DNA of 64,000 nucleotides from Pseudomonas sp. UBA2684. Lineage in GTDB: Bacteria > Pseudomonadota > Gammaproteobacteria > Pseudomonadales > Pseudomonadaceae. Where the stretch lies: NCBI GenBank assembly GCA_002354655.1, contig DELY01000034.1, positions 35,835 through 99,834 of the forward strand, in the 5' to 3' direction. The notes beneath the pieces were generated by a model that was not told where the DNA came from, did not search any database, and saw only the letters and a program-made list of their open reading frames with translations. Position numbers and translations under genes: made by a program. Positions 33,060 through 41,746 of this stretch are shown in pieces (position 1 is the stretch's first letter; each line of letters opens with the position of its first letter).

Positions 33060-34982
33060 TCAGCTTTCCAGTTCGGCCCAGCGCTCGACCAGTTGATCCA
33101 GTTCATATTGCAGGCCCTGCAGACGCGCCAACACCTCGGCGGTTTGCTCTGCGGGCTGCTGATAGAACGCAGGGGCGCCAATCTGCGCCTGCAACGCGGC
33201 TATCTGTCCTTCCAACGCATCGATCTGCCCAGGCATCGCCTCCAGCTCGCGCTGCATCTTATAGCTGAGTTTCTTTTTCGCCACGGGCACCGCGACCGCC
33301 TCGACCGGTGCCGCAGCCGGTACAGCCTCGACCACCGCAGACGCCAGCTCAGCCTTGCCAGCCTTGCTTTCACCGACCCCAAGCAAGCGCGGTGAGCCGC
33401 CCTGGCGCAGCCAATCCTGATAACCGCCAACGTACTCGCGCACGCGCCCTTCGCCCTCGAAGACCAAGGTGCTGGTGACCACGTTGTCGAGGAAGGCCCG
33501 GTCGTGGCTGACCATCAGTACGGTGCCCGGGAAGGTCAGCAGCACTTCTTCGAGCAACTCCAGGGTTTCTACATCAAGGTCGTTGGTCGGTTCGTCCAGG
33601 ACCAGCAGGTTGGCCGGCTTGCTGAACAACTTGGCCAGCAAAAGGCGCGCGCGTTCACCGCCCGACAGGGCCTTGACCGGCGTGCGGGCGCGCTGCGGGC
33701 TGAACAGGAAGTCGCCCAGATAGCTCAATACGTGGCGGTTCTGCCCATCGATCTCGATAAAGTCGCGACCTTCGGCGACGTTATCGATCACGGTTTTTTC
33801 CAGGTCGAGCTGGTGGCGCAACTGATCGAAATAAGCCACCTCGATCCGCGTGCCCTCTTCGACGGTGCCGCTGCTCGGCTGCAAGCCGCCGAGCATCAAT
33901 TTCAGCAAGGTGGTTTTGCCGGTGCCGTTGGCCCCGAGCAGGCCAATACGGTCCTGACGCTGCAAAACCATGGAGAAATCCTTGATCAGGAACGGCCCGC
34001 CTGGATGGGCGAAGCTGACGTTCTCCAGCACCATCACTTGCTTACCGGATTTATCGGCGGTATCCAGCTGAATATTCGCCTTGCCGGTACGCTCGCGGCG
34101 CTCGCTGCGCTCCACTCGCAGGGCTTTCAAGGCGCGCACACGGCCTTCGTTACGGGTGCGACGGGCCTTGATGCCCTGGCGAATCCACACTTCTTCCTGG
34201 GCCAGGCGCTTGTCGAACAGCGCGTTGGCGGTTTCTTCGGCGGCCAGGGTCGCTTCCTTATGCACCAGGAAGCTGGCGTAGTCGCCATTCCAGTCGATCA
34301 GGCCGCCACGGTCCAATTCAAGGATGCGCGTGGCCAGGTTTTGCAGGAAGGAACGGTCGTGGGTGATAAACAACACGGCGCCCTGAAAGCCGGTCAACGC
34401 CTCTTCCAGCCAGGCAATCGCGCCGATGTCGAGGTGGTTGGTCGGTTCGTCGAGCAACAGCAGATCCGGCTCGGAAACCAGCGCCTGGGCGAGCAGCACA
34501 CGGCGGCGCCAGCCCCCCGACAGCTCGGCCAGGGTCTTGTCGGCCGGCAGCTGCAAACGGCTCAAGGTGCTGTCGACCAGTTGCTGCAAGCGCCAGCCGT
34601 CACGCGCTTCGAGGTCCTGCTGGACATGCATCAGCTTATCCAGATCGGCATCGCTGTGGATGTTCTGGCTCAGGTGGTGGTATTCGGCGAGCAACGCACC
34701 GACGCCATCCAGACCTTCGGCGACCACATCGAACACCGTGCGCTCGTCGGCAAGCGGCAGCTCTTGCGGCAATTCGCCGATCTTTAGCCCGGGGGCACGC
34801 CACACCGCACCGTCATCGGGCTTCTGATCGCCCTTGACCAGCTTCAACATGCTGGATTTACCGGTGCCATTGCGGCCGATGATGCACACCCGCTCGCCAC
34901 GGGCGATCTGCCAAGACACCTTGTCCAGCAGCGGCATGGCGCCGTAGGCCAGGGAAACATCGGTGAACTTAAGCAGGGTCAT
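33060..34982 (-). CDS. uup: ABC-F family ATPase (Uup-like)
   Basis: A 640-residue protein with two ABC domains and no membrane segment. Walker A motifs are IIGRNGTGKSS and LLGANGTGKTT. Signature motifs are LSGGWRRRVLLA and LSGGERARLLLA, each followed by LLLDEPTNHLDI or LVLDEPTNDLDV. A linker rich in Arg and a C-terminal coiled coil (about residues 560-640) complete the Uup layout. ABC-F proteins act on ribosomes or nucleic acids; Uup is linked to ribosome assembly and transposon excision in E. coli. The start MTLLKFTDVSLAYG is four codons inside the longest frame. Confidence 0.93.
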   Translation of the reverse strand: MTLLKFTDVSLAYGAMPLLDKVSWQIARGERVCIIGRNGTGKSSMLKLVKGDQKPDDGAVWRAPGLKIGELPQELPLADERTVFDVVAEGLDGVGALLAEYHHLSQNIHSDADLDKLMHVQQDLEARDGWRLQQLVDSTLSRLQLPADKTLAELSGGWRRRVLLAQALVSEPDLLLLDEPTNHLDIGAIAWLEEALTGFQGAVLFITHDRSFLQNLATRILELDRGGLIDWNGDYASFLVHKEATLAAEETANALFDKRLAQEEVWIRQGIKARRTRNEGRVRALKALRVERSERRERTGKANIQLDTADKSGKQVMVLENVSFAHPGGPFLIKDFSMVLQRQDRIGLLGANGTGKTTLLKLMLGGLQPSSGTVEEGTRIEVAYFDQLRHQLDLEKTVIDNVAEGRDFIEIDGQNRHVLSYLGDFLFSPQRARTPVKALSGGERARLLLAKLFSKPANLLVLDEPTNDLDVETLELLEEVLLTFPGTVLMVSHDRAFLDNVVTSTLVFEGEGRVREYVGGYQDWLRQGGSPRLLGVGESKAGKAELASAVVEAVPAAAPVEAVAVPVAKKKLSYKMQRELEAMPGQIDALEGQIAALQAQIGAPAFYQQPAEQTAEVLARLQGLQYELDQLVERWAELES

Positions 34983-35299
34983 GGCACGCCTCAACGATAC
35001 GGCGAGTGATGCACACAGGGTTCAGGACCGGCAGCGGGTGGGTACTGCGCATCCACCCGCCCGTTTGAGCCTGACTTACCGGCGACTATCACCGCGAAAA
35101 CTGATTTGCTGGCGCCCCGAGGCCCCGGCAAAAACTGGGCGCGCATTCTAACCGAGATGCGCCTCGACGGAGCGGGCATTTTTTCATCCAGGCGCCAGTC
35201 GGCAGCGCGACTTTCGCCGCCCCCAAGCAAAAGGCTAAGCTAGACGCATCCAGCGCCGGTTTTGCCGGCGCTCACTCACGAGTCCATCCCGGAAGTGTC
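34983..35299. promoter_or_regulatory. uup/slt divergent promoter region (317 bases, no gene)
   Basis: No gene is seen here. A hairpin AGCGCCGG/CCGGCGCT with loop TTTTG (35252-35272) stands 27 bases before the slt start and would be in its leader. G+C-rich palindromic stretches occur at 35030-35062. No clear sigma-70 pair is visible. Confidence 0.4.
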
Positions 35300-37228
35300 A
35301 TGCGCGGTCGCCTGTTCAGCCTGTTTTCCTGCTTGCTTCTCTCTGCTGCAACCCTCGCTACGGCCCAGGCTGCCAGCCTGGCCCAGCAACGCCTGTACTA
35401 CGACGAGGCCAAGCGCGCACTGGCCAAAGGTGACAGCGGCCCTTACCAGCGCTACGCCAGTGCCCTGCGCGATTATCCGCTGGAACCGTACCTGGCGTAT
35501 GACGAGCTGACCGCCCGACTGAAATGGGCGGGCAACGACGAAATCGAAAAATTCCTCGCCGAACATGGCGATCTACCGCAAGCCAGCTGGATGAAACTGC
35601 GCTGGCTGCGCTGGCTGGCCGAACGTGGCGAATGGCAGACCTTTGTCAATTATTACGACCCGGCACTGAATTTCACTGAACTGGACTGCCTCTACGGGCA
35701 ATACCAACTCGGCCATGGCTTACGCGCCGAAGGTTTCGCCAGTGCGGAAAAACTCTGGCTGGTCGGTAAATCGCAACCCGAAGCCTGCGACCGCTTGTTC
35801 GATCGCTGGGCCGCCGAGGGCCAACTCACCGAAGAGAAACGCTGGCAACGGGCCAAGCTGGCCGCCGAAGCGCGCAACTATGGCCTGGCCAGCTACCTGA
35901 TCAAAGGCCTGCCAACCCTCGCCACCCACGGCAAACTACTGGTCGAGGTGGCGCAGAAGCCGCAGCTACTCAGCCAAACCACACGCTTCCACCCTGCCGA
36001 CCACGCCATGGCCGACGTGGTCGGGCTTGGTCTGCGCCGCCTGGCCCGCCAAGACCCGGAAAAGGCCCTGAGCCTGCTGGAGGGTTACGCCCAGCGCATG
36101 CAGTTTTCCAGCGACGAAAAAGTCGCCATTGCCCGCGAAATCGGCCTGACCCTGGCCAAGCGCTTCGATGCCCGCGCGCTCAAGGTCATGGCGCAATATG
36201 ACCCGCAACTGCGCGACAACACCGTCAGCGAGTGGCGTGCGCGCCTGCTGCTACGCCTCGGCCGCTGGGACGAAGTCAACCAACTGACCCGAAAAATGCC
36301 CGCAGAGCTGGCCCAGACCAACCGCTGGCGCTACTGGCAGGCACGCAGCCTGCAACTGGCACAACCCGACAGCCAGGAGCCGCAAACGCTGTATCAGGGC
36401 CTGTCCAAGGAACGCGACTTCTACGGTTTCATGGCGGCCGATCAGGTCAAAGCGCCCTATCAGTTGAACAACAAACCGCTGGCCCTGGACCCGAAAATCA
36501 TCCAGAAGGTGCGCAACACCGCCGGCATTCGCCGCGCCATGGAATTCCACGAACGTGGCCAGATCGTCGATGGCCGCCGCGAGTGGTATCACGTCAGCCG
36601 CCTGTTCAGCCGTGACGAACTGGTCGCCCAGGCCCGTATGGCTTACGACATGGAATGGTATTTCCCGGCGATCCGCACCATCAGCCAGGCGCAGTACTGG
36701 GATGACCTGGATGTGCGCTTCCCCATGGCGCACCGCGAGCCGCTGACGCGTGAGGCGAAGAAGCGCGGCCTGCACTCCAGCTGGGTGTTCGCGGTGACCC
36801 GCCAGGAAAGCGCATTTATGGCCGACGCCAAATCCCACGCCGGCGCCATGGGCCTGATGCAGTTGATGCCGGCCACCGCCAAGGAAACCGCGCGTAGATT
36901 CGGCATTCCCTTGAGCAATCCGAACAATACCCTGCTGCCGAATGTGAACATTCAACTCGGCGCCGCCTACCTGAGCCAGATTTATGGCCAGTTCAACGGC
37001 AACCGCGTGCTCGCCTCGGCTGCCTATAACGCCGGGCCGGGCCGGGTGCGCCAATGGCTGCGCGGTGCCGACCACCTGTCCTACGACGTCTGGATCGAAA
37101 ACATCCCGTTCGACGAAACCCGCCAGTACGTGCAGAACGTGCTGTCTTATTCGGTGATCTACGGACAAAAGCTCAACGCCCCGCAACCACTGATTGGCTG
37201 GCACGAGCGCTATTTCGACGATCAATAA
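35300..37228 (+). CDS. slt: Soluble lytic murein transglycosylase Slt
   Basis: A 642-residue periplasmic enzyme that cleaves the glycan strand to 1,6-anhydromuramic products. The signal peptide is MRGRLFSLFSCLLLSAATL, cleaved near AQA. The long helical ring-shaped domain covers about residues 30-450. The C-terminal catalytic domain follows: the catalytic Glu is in RQESAFMADAKSHAGAMGLM, with NVNIQLGAAYL and ASAAYNAGPGRVRQWL as the other conserved motifs. The length is as in E. coli Slt70. NagZ in this window acts downstream on its products. Confidence 0.96.
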   Translation: MRGRLFSLFSCLLLSAATLATAQAASLAQQRLYYDEAKRALAKGDSGPYQRYASALRDYPLEPYLAYDELTARLKWAGNDEIEKFLAEHGDLPQASWMKLRWLRWLAERGEWQTFVNYYDPALNFTELDCLYGQYQLGHGLRAEGFASAEKLWLVGKSQPEACDRLFDRWAAEGQLTEEKRWQRAKLAAEARNYGLASYLIKGLPTLATHGKLLVEVAQKPQLLSQTTRFHPADHAMADVVGLGLRRLARQDPEKALSLLEGYAQRMQFSSDEKVAIAREIGLTLAKRFDARALKVMAQYDPQLRDNTVSEWRARLLLRLGRWDEVNQLTRKMPAELAQTNRWRYWQARSLQLAQPDSQEPQTLYQGLSKERDFYGFMAADQVKAPYQLNNKPLALDPKIIQKVRNTAGIRRAMEFHERGQIVDGRREWYHVSRLFSRDELVAQARMAYDMEWYFPAIRTISQAQYWDDLDVRFPMAHREPLTREAKKRGLHSSWVFAVTRQESAFMADAKSHAGAMGLMQLMPATAKETARRFGIPLSNPNNTLLPNVNIQLGAAYLSQIYGQFNGNRVLASAAYNAGPGRVRQWLRGADHLSYDVWIENIPFDETRQYVQNVLSYSVIYGQKLNAPQPLIGWHERYFDDQ

Positions 37229-37239
37229 AGCCAAATGCC

Positions 37240-37275
37240 TGCCTGTGGCTGTGCTTTCGGCACCTCCCACAGGCA
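37240..37275. terminator. Inverted repeat after slt
   Basis: TGCCTGTGG (37240-37248) and CCACAGGCA (37267-37275) enclose a second small stem GTGC/GCAC. It lies 12 bases after the slt stop and before the convergent MOSC gene. It is probably a shared terminator, though the T-run is poor. Confidence 0.55.
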
Positions 37276-37288
37276 GCCTCGTGCTGGC

Positions 37289-38092
37289 TTACTCCAGCAC
37301 CTCCACCGACATGCCCACCTGCAGTCGGCCTGCCCCCTGGTTGATCAGGTTCTGACCAAAACAGACCTCGCCCTCGCGTTCGCGGTAGGTCTTCAGCGTG
37401 GTCAGCGGCTCACGGTCGGCGCTGCGCTCGCCGGTTTGTGGGTCGATGGTGGTGAGGATGCAGCGCGTGCAGCCTTTGGCGACGCGAAACTCCACACCGC
37501 CAATGCGAATCCGCCGCCAACTGTCCTCGGCATAGGGCGCGCTGCCGTCGATCACCAGATTGGGCCGGAAACGCAACATTTCCAGCGAGCGGCCCACCCG
37601 CGCCGACAAATCGTCGAGCGAGGCCTGGCCGATCAGCAGCACGGGAAAGCCGTCGGCAAACCCGACTTTTTCTTCCACGCTGAGGTTGCCTTGAATGAAA
37701 CGCGCCCGCTCGGCGGGTACATGCACCAGGCGACAGGCTTTGCCGATGAAGCGGCTCAGCCAATCCGCCGCCTCGTCGCCCGCATCCGGCACATACAGGC
37801 TGTCGCTCCAGATGAAGGCCCCGCGCAACGCCGCGTCACCACCTGGTAACGACACATCCAGCGGCGGCATGCCCGTAACGCTCAGGGTCAAGCCACCGTC
37901 GGCATTCCAACGCGCCAGTAACTGGCTCATGTGCGGCAACGCGCGCTGAGTGAGAAAACGGCCATTCTGCGCATCGACTATCATCCAACGTCGATCACCG
38001 ACCACACCCAGGGCATCCAGCTCGATTGCGTCGAGCGGCTCGGCAATAGCAGACTTGAGTGGATAACGGTACAACCCGGAGAGACGCAACAT
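37289..38092 (-). CDS. MOSC domain oxidoreductase (YcbX-like)
   Basis: A 267-residue protein with the N-terminal MOSC beta-barrel (LRLSGLYRYPLKSAIAEPLD, then VVGDRRWMIVD) and a C-terminal MOSC domain containing RFRPNLVIDGS and the conserved cysteine region KGCTRCILTTIDPQTG. MOSC proteins bind molybdenum cofactor; YcbX in E. coli helps reduce N-hydroxylated bases. Moco genes lie 10 kb away. The ATG at 38092 overlaps the opposite-strand ATG of the next gene; an upstream ATG at 38107 would extend into that gene. Confidence 0.87.
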   Translation of the reverse strand: MLRLSGLYRYPLKSAIAEPLDAIELDALGVVGDRRWMIVDAQNGRFLTQRALPHMSQLLARWNADGGLTLSVTGMPPLDVSLPGGDAALRGAFIWSDSLYVPDAGDEAADWLSRFIGKACRLVHVPAERARFIQGNLSVEEKVGFADGFPVLLIGQASLDDLSARVGRSLEMLRFRPNLVIDGSAPYAEDSWRRIRIGGVEFRVAKGCTRCILTTIDPQTGERSADREPLTTLKTYREREGEVCFGQNLINQGAGRLQVGMSVEVLE

Positions 38093-38576
38093 GAGCCTGT
38101 TTTCCATTTGGCAAAACGCCCTTATACGAGTAACCCGCCGCGCTCACAAGCCTGCGCTCGGCCTACCCCTGCTGATCCTGCTCGGCGCCTGTAGCGGCAG
38201 CCCGCCGGACAACCTGGGCGTGCGTGATGGCCGCCTGGCGCCCTGCCCCGACTCGCCCAACTGCGTCAGCAGCCAGGCCAGCGACAGTGACCACCAGATC
38301 GATCCGCTGCCGCTGAAAGGCAACCAGAGCCAGACCCAGGCGCTGCTGGTGCAAATGCTTGGAAACGAGCCGCGTGTGCGCCTGGTGCAGCAGGATGCGC
38401 ACTACCTGCGTGCGGAATTCAGCAGTCAGGTCGTGCGCTTTGTCGATGATGTGGAGTTCTTGATTGGCGAACAGGCGGTCGATGTGCGTTCGGCCTCACG
38501 CCTGGGTTATGCGGATTTCGGGGTGAATCGCCAGCGCATCGAACACCTGCGCCAGCAGCTTAGTGAGCAACCTTAA
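38091..38576 (+). CDS. DUF1499 lipoprotein
   Basis: A 161-residue protein. LGLPLLILLGACSG near residue 24-36 is a type II signal peptide with a lipobox LGAC, after an unusually long basic N-region. The DUF1499 signature APCPDSPNCVSSQA follows, then QDAHYLRAEFSSQVVRFVDDVEFLI and SASRLGYADFGVNRQRIE. Members are exported and of unknown function. GGAGAG lies eight bases upstream of the ATG. A later start would give a more usual signal peptide, but no ATG or GTG with a good ribosome site is evident. Confidence 0.85.
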   Translation: MSLFSIWQNALIRVTRRAHKPALGLPLLILLGACSGSPPDNLGVRDGRLAPCPDSPNCVSSQASDSDHQIDPLPLKGNQSQTQALLVQMLGNEPRVRLVQQDAHYLRAEFSSQVVRFVDDVEFLIGEQAVDVRSASRLGYADFGVNRQRIEHLRQQLSEQP

Positions 38577-38622
38577 AGGTTTGCCATGTCCCAATTACGT
38601 GCGGCATGAGAAGCCACGCTTT

Positions 38623-38693
38623 TGTGGGAGCGGGTTGATCCGCGAAAACCCTTGAAAACTTAAGATCTTTCGCGGCTAAAGCGGCTCCCACGA
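38623..38693. repeat. REP-like inverted pair (GTGGGAGCGG family)
   Basis: GTGGGAGCGGGTTGATCCGC (from 38624) and its inverted partner GCGGCTAAAGCGGCTCCCAC (to 38691) form a pair with a 20-base centre. This is the usual arrangement of Pseudomonas REP elements. It lies between the DUF1499 gene and cheV. Confidence 0.8.
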
Positions 38694-38750
38694 GGCGCTG
38701 GCCTGCAACGACAGTTAACGGTTTGCCACGGCGCCATCCGGCAGGCGCGA

Positions 38751-39686
38751 TCAAGCGCCGGGCTTATCCAGCATCAAGCGCTCGCGGATCACGTCGACCA
38801 GCTTGTCCGGCTGAAATTTGGAGAGGAAGTTGTCGCAACCGACCTTCTTCACCATGGCGTCGTTGAAGCTGCCGGACAGCGAGGTATGCAGCACCACATA
38901 CAGGTCTTTCAGCCGTGGGTCCTGGCGGATTTCCGTGGTCAGGCGATAGCCGTCCATTTCCGGCATTTCCGCATCGGTGAACACCATCAGCAGCTTGTCG
39001 GTCATCACCTCGCCGGCATCCGCCCACTTCTTCAGCATGTGCAAGCCTTTCAGGCCGTCGGTCGCCACATGCATCTTCAGGCCCAGCTGCGACAGGGTAT
39101 CGCGCAACTGCGCCAGGGCCACGCTGGAGTCATCCACCAACAGCACTTCGCGCCCCCGGGCACGCTCCAATACCGGGTCGGTCAGACGGTCGCCGGATAT
39201 CTTCGCGTTATACGGGACGATCTCGGCGAGCACCTTCTCCACATCGATGATTTCCACCAATTGCTCTTCGACCTTGGTGATCGCCGTCAGGTAATGCTGG
39301 CGCCCCGCGCCACCGGGTGGCGGCAGGATGGATTCCCAGGTGAGGTTGAGAATGCGGTCGACCCCGCCGACTAGAAAGGCCTGCACCGAGCGGTTGTACT
39401 CGGTGACGATGATGGTGCTGCGCTCATCCGGCACGATCGGACGCATGCCGATGGCCTGCGACAGGTCGATCACCGGCAAGGTCTGCCCGCGCAGATTGAC
39501 CACCCCGCAGACGAAACGATGACGGTGCGGCATCAGCGTCAACTTGGGCATTTGCAGGACTTCCTGCACCTTGAACACGTTGATCGCGAACAGCTGCCGC
39601 CCGGCCAGGCGAAACATCAGGATTTCCAGACGGTTCTCGCCCACCAACTGGGTGCGTTGATCGACCGAGTCGAGAATGCCAGCCAT
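38751..39686 (-). CDS. cheV: Chemotaxis coupling-response protein CheV
   Basis: A 311-residue CheV with an N-terminal CheW domain (MAGILDSVDQRTQLVGENRL, then GRQLFAINVFKVQEVLQMPKL) and a C-terminal receiver domain. The receiver starts EVLLVDDSSVALAQ and its phospho-acceptor Asp is in MVFTDAEMPEMDGYRL; the switch Lys lies in FLSKFQPDKL. CheV couples receptors to CheA and may act as a phosphate sink. CAGGAG precedes the ATG. No other chemotaxis gene is nearby. A second CheV lies at 51080-51964. Confidence 0.94.
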   Translation of the reverse strand: MAGILDSVDQRTQLVGENRLEILMFRLAGRQLFAINVFKVQEVLQMPKLTLMPHRHRFVCGVVNLRGQTLPVIDLSQAIGMRPIVPDERSTIIVTEYNRSVQAFLVGGVDRILNLTWESILPPPGGAGRQHYLTAITKVEEQLVEIIDVEKVLAEIVPYNAKISGDRLTDPVLERARGREVLLVDDSSVALAQLRDTLSQLGLKMHVATDGLKGLHMLKKWADAGEVMTDKLLMVFTDAEMPEMDGYRLTTEIRQDPRLKDLYVVLHTSLSGSFNDAMVKKVGCDNFLSKFQPDKLVDVIRERLMLDKPGA

Positions 39687-39833
39687 TACGTACTCCTGAT
39701 TATTTGTCGTTTCTAGCCACAGCAAGTTTATCGGCCGCATGTCGCGCAGCTGAAGCGGCTATGGCGCAGCGCCATCATGCCCGAGCCGCTGGCGCCCTAC
39801 CAGCCAGAGCCGCCCTGCGGGCGTTGGCCTCAC

Positions 39834-40730
39834 TCAGCTGCCGAGCAGCGGCGAAGCCATCGGCAAATGCACCTTCAACGCCCCGGGCCGGGCGCAAAAG
39901 CGCAGTTGCCGGCTTTCCATCGGTTCGCCATCCAGGTTCAGATCCAGCCCCTCCGGCGCCTCGATTTCCAGCCAGGGCAGACGCACGCTCAACGACACGC
40001 TTTCCAGCCCGTTGATCCCGCCGGAGAGCAAGGTGCCCAGGGTGCCGACCACATCCTGGGCGGCGGGAACGATGCACACATCCAGCAAACCGTCATCGAC
40101 CAGCGCTTGCGGGCAGAGCAGATGGCCACCTCCCGCCTGCCGACCATTGCCAATGCCCAGCGCGAGAAAATCACCCTCCCAGAGAAAGTCGGGGCCACTG
40201 AAACGACCAAAAGCCGAGCGCACCTCGGCAAAACGCGTCAAGCCGGTGAGAAAATAGGCGGCGCCACCCAGCACGCGCTTCAGTTCCTCCGAGGTGTTGG
40301 CGGTGACGTTGGAGCCAAAACCGCCAGTGGCCATGTTGAGAAACAGCTGACCATCAACCTCACCCAGGTCGATCGAGCGGGCGGGAGTATCGAGCAACGC
40401 CAGAGCTTCCAGCGGATTGAGCGACACCCCTGCGGCATGCGCAAAGTCATTGGCGGTGCCGAGCGGTAACAGCGCCAGACTGGCATCGGTTTTCGCCAAC
40501 GCCATGGCTTCGGCCACCTCGCGCAAGGTGCCATCGCCACCACCGGCAATCAGTATCGGGTAATCGTCCTGCAGGGCTTGCGCGACCAAGCGTTGCGCAT
40601 CGCCAGCCTCCCAGGTCACCCGCACGGCCAACTCCCAGCCGTCTTCGCGGCGCGCAGTGACTGCCGCGCGCACGTCTTCATTCAGCGCTTGCTTACCGTG
40701 CAGGATCAACAACGCCTTACGTTCTTGCAT
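39834..40730 (-). CDS. yegS: YegS-type lipid kinase
   Basis: A 298-residue diacylglycerol-kinase-fold protein. The nucleotide-binding GGGDGTLREVAEAM is near residue 63 and LLPLGTANDFAHAAGV near residue 90. The family phosphorylates lipid head groups; E. coli YegS acts on phosphatidylglycerol in vitro. No signal or membrane segment is present. All core motifs are intact. The in vivo substrate is unknown. Confidence 0.9.
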   Translation of the reverse strand: MQERKALLILHGKQALNEDVRAAVTARREDGWELAVRVTWEAGDAQRLVAQALQDDYPILIAGGGDGTLREVAEAMALAKTDASLALLPLGTANDFAHAAGVSLNPLEALALLDTPARSIDLGEVDGQLFLNMATGGFGSNVTANTSEELKRVLGGAAYFLTGLTRFAEVRSAFGRFSGPDFLWEGDFLALGIGNGRQAGGGHLLCPQALVDDGLLDVCIVPAAQDVVGTLGTLLSGGINGLESVSLSVRLPWLEIEAPEGLDLNLDGEPMESRQLRFCARPGALKVHLPMASPLLGS

Positions 40731-40987
40731 GCCCTATCCCCTGAATAAGCAACGTAGCAAAGCTAGCTGACAACCAAGCTCTCGGTTTGTCCCCGCGGTG
40801 ACACTGAGCCTAATCCTCCGGCGATTTTATTGCCCAGCGAATAGCGCCTCATTCAATCGAATTAATAGATAAGTAAACCGCATTATTTCGGATTTTTTAT
40901 CATTACTTATTGATGGATCATGCACACCACGCTAACCGATAACGCCCGGCACTCCGCCAGAGCCGCATCGCCGACGAGGATACGCAG

Positions 40988-41686
40988 ATGATCGAAGTAC
41001 GCCCTTTTGAACAACTCGGTGGCGCCCAGCATGGCTGGCTGAACGCGCGCCATCACTTTTCCTTCGCCGATTACTACGACCCCAAGCGCATGAGCTGGGG
41101 CCAGCTGCGGGTCTGGAACGATGATGAAATCGCCGCGCACTCGGGTTTTCCGCCGCACCCGCACCACGACATGGAAATCATCACCTATGTGCGTCAGGGC
41201 GCGATCACCCACAAGGACAACCTGGGCAACCAGGGCCGCACCGAAGCCGGCGATGTACAGGTAATGAGCGCCGGCACCGGCATCGCCCACAGCGAGTACA
41301 ACCTGGAAGATCAAACCACCACGATCTTTCAGATCTGGATCACCCCGGATCAATTCGACTCGCCACCGTCCTGGGGCGCCAAGCCGTTCCCCAAGGGTGA
41401 ACGCGCCGGCACCTTCGTGACGCTCGCCAGCGGCAACCCGGACGATCACGATGCCCTGCCGATTCGCGTCAACGCGCGGTTGCTGGCAGCCACGCTGAAC
41501 GCCGGACAGAGCGCCGAGTACACCCTGGGCAGCGGGCGCAAAGCCTATCTGGTGGGCGCCAGCGGCGTGTTCGAGGTCAACGGTGTCGCCGCCAAAGCGC
41601 GTGACGGCGTGGCGATAGCCGATACCGAGGTGATCCGCGTGACCGCCATCGAAGACAGCGAGATCGTGCTGGTCGATGTGGCCTGA
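40988..41686 (+). CDS. Pirin family protein (YhhW-like)
   Basis: A 232-residue bicupin. The N-terminal cupin has the metal ligands in PPHPHHDMEIITYV (two histidines near residues 57-59) and GTGIAHSEYN (His and Glu near 101-103). This arrangement matches E. coli YhhW, which oxidises quercetin in vitro; the natural substrate is unknown. The second cupin lacks ligands, as is usual. GAGGA precedes the start. It is a single-gene unit. Confidence 0.9.
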   Translation: MIEVRPFEQLGGAQHGWLNARHHFSFADYYDPKRMSWGQLRVWNDDEIAAHSGFPPHPHHDMEIITYVRQGAITHKDNLGNQGRTEAGDVQVMSAGTGIAHSEYNLEDQTTTIFQIWITPDQFDSPPSWGAKPFPKGERAGTFVTLASGNPDDHDALPIRVNARLLAATLNAGQSAEYTLGSGRKAYLVGASGVFEVNGVAAKARDGVAIADTEVIRVTAIEDSEIVLVDVA

Positions 41687-41726
41687 GGCGGGACGACGTT
41701 GCCGCAACGGGCACATGACGTGTTGC

Positions 41727-41746
41727 GCCGCTAACCCATCCTACGC
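41727..41746 (-). repeat. GTAGGATGGGTTAG repeat overlapping the kinase stop codon
   Basis: On the minus strand GCGTAGGATGGGTTAGCGGC includes the TAG stop of the FGGY kinase. The same core occurs at 47684-47697 and, inverted, at 47751-47771, with diverged forms at 62439-62459 and 62585-62604. Confidence 0.75.
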
